From positions 1 through 10,821 of the forward strand of contig RFJF01000100.1 of the NCBI GenBank assembly GCA_003695455.1: a DNA stretch of 10,821 bases, in the 5' to 3' direction. Numbering within the stretch: the stretch's first letter is position 1; each line of letters starts with the position of its first letter. Position numbers and translations under genes: made by a program. Under the pieces are notes generated by a model. It searched no databases, was not told where the DNA came from, and was given only the letters and a program-made list of their open reading frames with translations. Positions 6,113 through 10,821 of this stretch are shown one piece after another. This stretch comes from Chloroflexota bacterium (lineage in GTDB: Bacteria; Chloroflexota; Anaerolineae; 4572-78; J111).

Positions 6113-7327
6113 TCACAATTTGACCGGCACGGCTTCCGGCTGCTCCGCCGAAGTTTGCGTCGGCTGCCGGGTTGACGGCAGAGCAAAGGCCAGCAACGCC
6201 GCCGCAACCCCGGCCAGCGTACCGGCCTGAATAATCGGCGCCAGCCCCCACGTATCGGCCATTGAGCCGATGAGCCACGCGGCCAGCGCCCCCGTGCCAA
6301 ACAGGTAGCCCAGCGTGACGCCGCTGGTGAACGCTTTTTTGCCGGGCAGAATGGCCTGAGAAATCACCACCAAAATACTGTGCGACGCGCCCAGCAACCC
6401 GCCGGCGATAATCGCCAGCGGAAAGGCCATCCAGCCATCCGTGAGGGGCAAAAAATAGAGGGGGATCGAGCCAATGAGCAGAGTGGCAAATACCACTTGC
6501 CGCCGGCCGTAGCGATCGGCCAGATTCCCGGCCAGCACCCCGGTTATGGCCGAGGCCATCCAAAATGTACCGGTGATGAATCCGTAGCCGGTCGCTTCCC
6601 AGCCCATTTCCTGAAACAGTTTGGGCAAAAATGTAACCGTGCCCAAAAATGCCCACGAACGCAGTCCCATCAGCAGGGCCAGTACAGAAATGGCCCCCCA
6701 GCGAATAATCTTTTTGGCCGTCGCCGCAGAAGCAGATGTGTGATGCGCATGCGCGTCGGGGCGCACGCCACGCAGGGCAATCGCCATAAAAATCAGGTAC
6801 GGCACGGCCATCAGCGCCAAAAGGTACAACCCGGCCGTGCCGCTGATGTCCAGAATGATGCCGGTGAGGATGGGACCGGTTGCCAACCCGGTTTGCCCAA
6901 ACAGAAAAAAGACCGCCGTGCCGGTGGCGGCAATGTGCGCCACTTCATCGGCGGCGTGCTTGGTTCCCAGCGGGTGAAACGCGCTGGAGCCGACACTGGC
7001 CAGCACAAACATTGCCAGAAACAACCAAAAATTACCGGTGCGGTCAGCAGCCACCAGAGACAACACCAAAAAGCCAATGGTCCAGGTCACACTGCCCGGC
7101 CCCAACCAGCGGCTGCCCACCCGGTCGGCCAGCCAGCCAAACAACGGTTGGGTGAGTGCAGCAAAAAACTGGTAGCCGCCCACGGCCAGCCCAATCTGCG
7201 CGGCGCTCATTTTCATTGGCACGCTCAAAAATGTAACCAGCACCGGGCCGGAACTGTTGAACACGTCAATCACAAAATGGGCCACAACCACAACCAGATA
7301 AACCTTGTTTTTGAATAGTGCTGCCAT
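6113..7327 (-). CDS. MFS transporter, fosmidomycin-resistance (Fsr)-like
   Basis: A 404-residue, 12-TM carrier of the major facilitator superfamily, expected to act as a proton-coupled exporter in the cytoplasmic membrane. The N-terminal AHFVIDVFNSSGPVLVTFL segment (about 16-34) and the GSSAFHPLGTKHA motif (about 113-125) resemble the Fsr/YnfM-type branch, and the length fits E. coli Fsr (about 400). The loop between TM2 and TM3 has motif A as GWLADRVGSRW (about 64-74), and the second half repeats it as GNLADRYGRRQ. A central cytoplasmic His/Ala-rich loop (DAHAHHTSAS, about 191-200) joins the halves. The tail after TM12 is short and polar. Start ATG 7327-7325 has AGAGG about 7 nt upstream. 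The terminator of the upstream gene ends only about 58 bp before the start, so a promoter must be very close; none is obvious. Fsr-like drug export is a family inference and the substrate is open. Confidence 0.88.
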   Translation of the reverse strand: MAALFKNKVYLVVVVAHFVIDVFNSSGPVLVTFLSVPMKMSAAQIGLAVGGYQFFAALTQPLFGWLADRVGSRWLGPGSVTWTIGFLVLSLVAADRTGNFWLFLAMFVLASVGSSAFHPLGTKHAADEVAHIAATGTAVFFLFGQTGLATGPILTGIILDISGTAGLYLLALMAVPYLIFMAIALRGVRPDAHAHHTSASAATAKKIIRWGAISVLALLMGLRSWAFLGTVTFLPKLFQEMGWEATGYGFITGTFWMASAITGVLAGNLADRYGRRQVVFATLLIGSIPLYFLPLTDGWMAFPLAIIAGGLLGASHSILVVISQAILPGKKAFTSGVTLGYLFGTGALAAWLIGSMADTWGLAPIIQAGTLAGVAAALLAFALPSTRQPTQTSAEQPEAVPVKL

Positions 7328-7384
7328 TTGCCTGCCTCTTTTCTGACGCGCAGTGGTAATCCGCTAAATTTACCCGAAAACGGC

Positions 7385-7428
7385 AAAAAAAGAAACTCGC
7401 GGGAACTGACTTGAGTCCCCGCGAGTTT
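7385..7428 (-). terminator. Strong Rho-independent terminator of the LysM/META/PKD gene
   Basis: An 11-bp perfect GC-rich stem, AAACTCGCGGG (7393-7403) with CCCGCGAGTTT (7418-7428), and a 14-nt loop holding an inner GACT-TG-AGTC pairing. On the - strand it is followed by TTTC and seven T (to 7385). It lies 33 bp after the tandem TAG TAG stop of the gene ending at 7461 and separates that gene from the MFS gene. Confidence 0.93.
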
Positions 7429-7460
7429 TATCAGGTTTCAGGTTGAAGAAATTTTAGCTA

Positions 7461-10400
7461 CTACTGCGCTTGTTGGTACACCAGCGCACCGCCCGGATGG
7501 GCAATGGTCAGGGTGTTGCCCTGAATGGAGTAGGATTGCGCCGCAGACAGCGCGGACAGGTAGGCCTGCTCCTGTTCCATAATCGGCTGTTCGCAGGCCA
7601 TTTGCGTGGCAGCGAGCGTACCGATTGAAATGTTATTATTTGGCCCGGCGGCGCGGGTGGAGGCGTAGGTTCCGTTGTAAGTGTTGCAGCCGCCTGAGCC
7701 GCTAATGTTGGCTCCATCAAACAGAACGGTGATGGTGGTTTCTGGCAGGGTACCCTGCAATACCCAGTTCACACCTTCCAGCGGCGGGAGCGGTTCTTCT
7801 TTGGCCGTGACCTCAATTTGCAGGCTGCGGCTGTCGCTCAAATCGTTCTGGTCGGTGACGGTCAGGGTAACGTTGTACACGCCTGGCTGGTCAAAGCGGG
7901 TGGTAAAGCTGACATCCGGCGACGAGGCCGGCTGCGGGCCGTCAACACCCCAGGCGTAAACCACAATCGGCGTACTGCCGGGGATGGAGTTGCCCCCCTG
8001 GAAGGTCACATCCTGCCCCACTTGGGCCTGCGTTGGCCCCTCGATGACGGCGGTAGGACCGGTGGCGGGCGGCGGCGCTTCTGAAACGTTGACCACCAGA
8101 CTGCTGGTGTGGCTCAGGCCGTTCTGGTCGGTGACGGTCAGCGCCACTTCGTACTGGCCCGGCTGGTCAAAGCGGGTGGTGTAGCGCACATCCGCGCTGC
8201 GCGCGTTGGTTTCTGCGCCGTTCACGCTCCAGGCGTAGACCACAATCGGCGTGCTGCCGGGGACGGAGTTACCCCCCTGGAAGGTCACATCCTGCCCCAC
8301 TTCGGCCTCGGTCGGCCCTTCGATGACCGCGGTGGGACCAGCAGGTGGCACTTCAACCGGGAAGATTTCGATTTGCAGGCTGGCGCTGTCGCTCAACCCC
8401 TCCTGGTCGGTGACGGTCAGTGTTACCTGATATTTGCCCGGCTGGTCAAAGCGGGTGGTGAATTTCACATCCGCGTTGTTTGCCGTGGGCTGGATGTTTT
8501 CAACCGTCCAGGCATAGACCGCAATCGGCGTACTGCCGGCAATCGAGTTGCCGCCCTGGAAGGTGACTTCCTGCCCGGCAAAGGCTTTGGTCGGCCCTTC
8601 GATGACGGCGGTGGGGCCGGTGGCCGGCGGGTCGGTCACGGTAATCTGGGTGGTGGTTGAACTGCTGATGCCGCGCTCATCAACCACGGTCAGGCGCACG
8701 GTGTAATTGCCTGCCCGGCCGTAAATGTGATTCACCCCTTCGCCTTCGGCGGTCACACCATCGCCAAAGTCCCAGTTGTACTGCCCGATGGGGCTTTCCG
8801 GCCCCTGCGAATTACTGCCGCTGAAGGTCACGGTGTCGCCCGCCTGGGCCTCTGCCGGCCCTTCGATGACGGCGGTTGGCGGCACAGCCGGCGGCTGCGA
8901 AGCCACAAAGTTGAGCGCTTGCAGGCCATCGTCATACACCACTTGCAGGGCGTTGCCCACAATGTTGTATTCGGTGGCGCCGGCCAGACCTTGCAGGTAG
9001 GCGCGCTCCACATTGCCCACCTGGCCGCCGCAGAAGGTGAGCGTGTTGATGGGCGGATTCACTTTGATGCCGGTCAGGCTGGCGGCGTAGGTGGCGCTAA
9101 AGCCGTTGCAGCCGGTGCTGCCACCCACCACTCCGGACGGCGAGTTGGGCCGTTCTTCAAATACGGCGGTCACGTCTGCGCCTTCAACCGGCAGTTGGGG
9201 CGACTCGATATCGCCGTAGGAGATGAGCTTCCAGTAGGTGCTTTCCAGCGGGGTGCGGTTGGCGCGGAAGGTGATGACCTGCTGGCCGCCATCAAAAAAG
9301 AGGCGGAGCTGGTCACCCAGCACCTGGTAGCGTTCAACGCTGCCCAACGCACCCAAAAAAGATTGTTCGGCAAATTCTTCAGCGTCGGGGCAGGCCATTC
9401 GGGTAACGGCAGCCGGGCCAACGGTCAACTGCCGGCCTTCGGCGGTTTGGTAGGTGGCGTTGTAATTGTTGCAGCCTGAAAAACCGCTCACGGTTCCGCC
9501 GCCGTCAGCTTCGGCATTGGGTTTGAACAGGGCCGTCAGTTCCAGCCCGGTGGGAACGGGTTGCTGCGCGCCCGGCCCGCCAAATGATTCCAGCGTCCAC
9601 AGCGTCTGCTCCAGCGGCAGGTTGGCCGAGGAGTAGATGAGCACGCCGTTTGGCCCGGTTACGGTCAACTGCTTGCCCACAATTTCAAAGGTTTCGGCTT
9701 GGCCCAGCAAGGACAGGTACGTGGTTTCCTGGTCCGAGCCGACTTCACAGAAGGCCTGCGTACTCAGCGGCGGGCGTACAATCAGCCGGTTATCCTGCAC
9801 GGTGTAATCGGTGGAGTAGCTGTTGCAGCCGCCAAAGCCCACAATTGTGCCCTCGTTGCGGTTGGGCAGGCCGGTAAAGACGGCGGTGATGGTGGTGGCG
9901 GGTTCAACGGTTTGCAGATTTTCCGGATTGCCGTAGGCTTGCAGCACCCACTGGGTATTTTTCAACTGCGCCTGTCCGGAGACAAAAAAGAGGGTTTCTG
10001 TGTTGAGCAGGCCGGCTTTGTACTCAATCTGCAAAAAGCCGTCGGCGGTAATCTGGTAGCTTTCTGCTTTTTGCAGGGCGTTCAGATAGGTGGTTTCCTG
10101 CTCGTTGCCGATGGGGCAGATTTGCAGGCTGGTTCCGGCCGGCCCCCGAACCGTGAGATTTTTGTCTTCATCGGCCTCATATTTGAGGGTGTAATTGTTG
10201 CAGCCGCCGGAGCCGGTCAGCGTGCCGTCGGCCAAAAATTGCGCCGTGACCACGGTTCCCGGTTCAACCACGGTGGGGTTTTCGGAATTGCCGTAACCCA
10301 CCAGCACCCACGGCGTATCTTCCAGCGGAGGCGGCGGTTCAAGGCCAAAGGCGCGGGCCACGGCCTGCACCACCGGGCCGCCCTGCGCCAGCAAATCGGG

Positions 10401-10682
10401 CAAATCTTCTTCGCTGGGGATGCAGATGGTCCAGCCTTCTTCGATGACGTTGGGGTTATCAATGTTGGTGTAATCATCGTTGGGCGCGGCGTTGCCCAGC
10501 ACCATCAGGGCCGGATACGCCAGCGGGTCGCTCAACATCTGCTCGGCGATGCCGGCCAGCGTGTCGCCGGGCTGCACCACGTACTCTTCGGCGCACTCCA
10601 CCGGCGATTGCGCGCGCGTTGCCAGCGGCACGGCTGCTGCCGCCAACAGCAGGGTCAAAATGGTAAAAACTACTTTTTTCAC
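7461..10682 (-). CDS. Secreted LysM - META x4 - PKD-like x4 - META protein
   Basis: A 1073-residue exported protein. The start is GTG 10682-10680: AAAGGAG lies 6 nt upstream and the next residues form a clean signal peptide (basic KK, hydrophobic ILTLLLAAAAVPL, probable cleavage near Ala24). An in-frame TTG at 10721 would spoil it. Order: LysM, about 33-90, with the YVVQPGDTLAGIA core that binds N-acetylglucosamine-type glycans; META domains at about 120-238, 240-356, 357-478 and 479-598; PKD-like domains at about 601-689, 690-782, 783-875 and 876-967; a shorter fifth META at 968-1073. Every META has the G-C-N motif (e.g. GSGGCNNY with Cys161) and a second Cys (e.g. TQMACE), which may form disulfides outside the cell. 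Only the first PKD keeps WDFGDG; the other three have YAW-x-V there. No catalytic site, lipobox, sortase signal or C-terminal TM is seen, so it is probably wall-attached through LysM or released. META function is poorly known (HslJ-like, linked to stress and novobiocin tolerance). An adhesive or envelope role is inference. Confidence 0.9.
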   Translation of the reverse strand: MKKVVFTILTLLLAAAAVPLATRAQSPVECAEEYVVQPGDTLAGIAEQMLSDPLAYPALMVLGNAAPNDDYTNIDNPNVIEEGWTICIPSEEDLPDLLAQGGPVVQAVARAFGLEPPPPLEDTPWVLVGYGNSENPTVVEPGTVVTAQFLADGTLTGSGGCNNYTLKYEADEDKNLTVRGPAGTSLQICPIGNEQETTYLNALQKAESYQITADGFLQIEYKAGLLNTETLFFVSGQAQLKNTQWVLQAYGNPENLQTVEPATTITAVFTGLPNRNEGTIVGFGGCNSYSTDYTVQDNRLIVRPPLSTQAFCEVGSDQETTYLSLLGQAETFEIVGKQLTVTGPNGVLIYSSANLPLEQTLWTLESFGGPGAQQPVPTGLELTALFKPNAEADGGGTVSGFSGCNNYNATYQTAEGRQLTVGPAAVTRMACPDAEEFAEQSFLGALGSVERYQVLGDQLRLFFDGGQQVITFRANRTPLESTYWKLISYGDIESPQLPVEGADVTAVFEERPNSPSGVVGGSTGCNGFSATYAASLTGIKVNPPINTLTFCGGQVGNVERAYLQGLAGATEYNIVGNALQVVYDDGLQALNFVASQPPAVPPTAVIEGPAEAQAGDTVTFSGSNSQGPESPIGQYNWDFGDGVTAEGEGVNHIYGRAGNYTVRLTVVDERGISSSTTTQITVTDPPATGPTAVIEGPTKAFAGQEVTFQGGNSIAGSTPIAVYAWTVENIQPTANNADVKFTTRFDQPGKYQVTLTVTDQEGLSDSASLQIEIFPVEVPPAGPTAVIEGPTEAEVGQDVTFQGGNSVPGSTPIVVYAWSVNGAETNARSADVRYTTRFDQPGQYEVALTVTDQNGLSHTSSLVVNVSEAPPPATGPTAVIEGPTQAQVGQDVTFQGGNSIPGSTPIVVYAWGVDGPQPASSPDVSFTTRFDQPGVYNVTLTVTDQNDLSDSRSLQIEVTAKEEPLPPLEGVNWVLQGTLPETTITVLFDGANISGSGGCNTYNGTYASTRAAGPNNNISIGTLAATQMACEQPIMEQEQAYLSALSAAQSYSIQGNTLTIAHPGGALVYQQAQ
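7779..8615 (-). repeat. Three tandem 279-bp in-gene repeats (PKD-like domains 2-4)
   Basis: The codons opening PKD-like domains 2, 3 and 4 (P-T-A-V-I-E-G-P) begin at 8615, 8336 and 8057, a spacing of exactly 279 bp (93 codons) each time. Long stretches are nearly identical at DNA level between the second and third copies, for example around 7960-8020 and 8239-8299, where synonymous sites also match. This points to recent tandem duplication or gene conversion. The preceding domain (PKD 1) is 267 bp long and clearly more diverged. Confidence 0.85.
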
Positions 10683-10707
10683 AGCATTCTCCTTTGTTGG
10701 GCTGAAT

Positions 10708-10713
10708 GTTATA
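10708..10713 (-). promoter_or_regulatory. Possible -10 element for the LysM/META/PKD gene
   Basis: TATAAC on the - strand matches the -10 consensus in five of six positions and lies 26 bp before the GTG start, implying a leader of about 20 nt that still contains the AAAGGAG site. No good -35 is found; the best, GTGAAG 18 bp away, lies within the hairpin at 10720-10760. Confidence 0.35.
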
Positions 10714-10719
10714 CGTAGC

Positions 10720-10761
10720 AAAACCGGAAACCTTCACCGCAGGTGAAGTTCGCCGGTTTTT
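10720..10761. terminator. Bidirectional terminator-like hairpin upstream of the LysM/META/PKD gene
   Basis: Outer stem AAAACCGG (10720-10727) with CCGGTTTT (10753-10760), inner stem CTTCACC (10732-10738) with GGTGAAG (10742-10748), loop GCA. The two stems are separated by 4-nt internal loops on each side. T-tracts exist on both strands (five T on +, four on -). It may end a - strand gene lying to the right of the window; it could also shape the promoter region of the gene starting at 10682. Confidence 0.6.
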
Positions 10762-10796
10762 ATCATAATTCTTAAAGATTTCACTGCCAGACACTC

Positions 10797-10821
10797 TTAA
10801 TCACAAATGGCACAAATGGAC
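10797..10821 (-). repeat. Partial copy of the MITE-like repeat interior
   Basis: TTAATCACAAATGGCACAAAT (21 nt, 10797-10817) matches the reverse complement of 1526-1546 inside the MITE-like element at 19 of 21 positions; both differences are G to A. It runs off the window edge, so its extent is unknown. Internally it has a 9-bp direct repeat, CACAAATGG twice. Confidence 0.5.

Noticed and set aside
6380..7318. Open + strand frame (312 codons) opposite the MFS gene
   Set aside because: It is antisense to a recognisable 12-TM carrier with two motif A copies; its product is Gln/His/Arg-rich without hydrophobic segments or a ribosome binding site.
7779..8615. Transposon-derived direct repeats
   Set aside because: The 279-bp units are in frame and coincide with protein domain limits, so domain duplication explains them.
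9699..10718. Long open + strand frame (339 codons) opposite the LysM/META gene
   Set aside because: The opposite strand has signal peptide, LysM and META motifs, a ribosome binding site and a terminator. The + frame has none and reads as Gly/Gln/His-rich shadow. The same reasoning removes 8109-8660 and 8727-9479.
10683..10721. TTG 10721 as the start of the LysM/META/PKD protein
   Set aside because: It would put 13 extra residues before the signal peptide and swallow the AAAGGAG site. GTG 10682 fits both.

Overview
The window looks like a chromosomal segment of an uncultured bacterium, most likely Chloroflexota (Anaerolineae-like). This placement is inference. It rests on the mix of a TPR protein, a single-domain universal stress protein, an Fsr-type MFS carrier and a large secreted LysM/META/PKD protein, on GC-rich genes separated by AT-richer spacers, and on spacers packed with short phased repeats. 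No rRNA, tRNA, CRISPR array or transposase gene is visible.

Layout. Left half, + strand: the 3' end of a TPR protein (2-682), a UspA-family stress protein (889-1326) with a terminator, a small palindromic MITE-like element (1443-1581), then a two-gene ABC exporter operon. The exporter consists of a LolD/MacB-type ATPase (1804-2634) and a two-module FtsX/MacB permease (2627-5044), which overlap by 8 nt. Right half, - strand: a small VOC/glyoxalase-fold protein (5399-5791), a 12-TM MFS transporter resembling fosmidomycin-resistance carriers (6113-7327), a strong terminator, and a secreted protein of 1073 residues (7461-10682). That protein is built as signal peptide, LysM, four META domains, four PKD-like domains and a fifth META domain. 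The + and - strand genes converge on the repeat-rich spacer 5045-5398.

The most unusual feature is the non-coding DNA. Nearly every spacer carries arrays of degenerate 7-bp units in strict phase. Several word families occur (GGGAGTA, TCCTGAC, GCAAGTG, AAAACGT, GATAAAG-like, ACGAATT-like), plus one 8-bp array. Some arrays start about 4 nt after a stop codon or end just before a ribosome binding site. Some are arranged as inverted pairs that can fold into hairpins. The MITE-like element is flanked by a perfect 7-bp direct repeat, and a related sequence begins at the right edge of the window.

Functionally, apart from the ABC pair, the genes look like independent units: stress response, export and detoxification, and cell-surface binding. 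I see no multi-gene defence or biosynthetic system. The candidates for something undescribed are the repeat system in the spacers and the LysM-META-PKD-META architecture.
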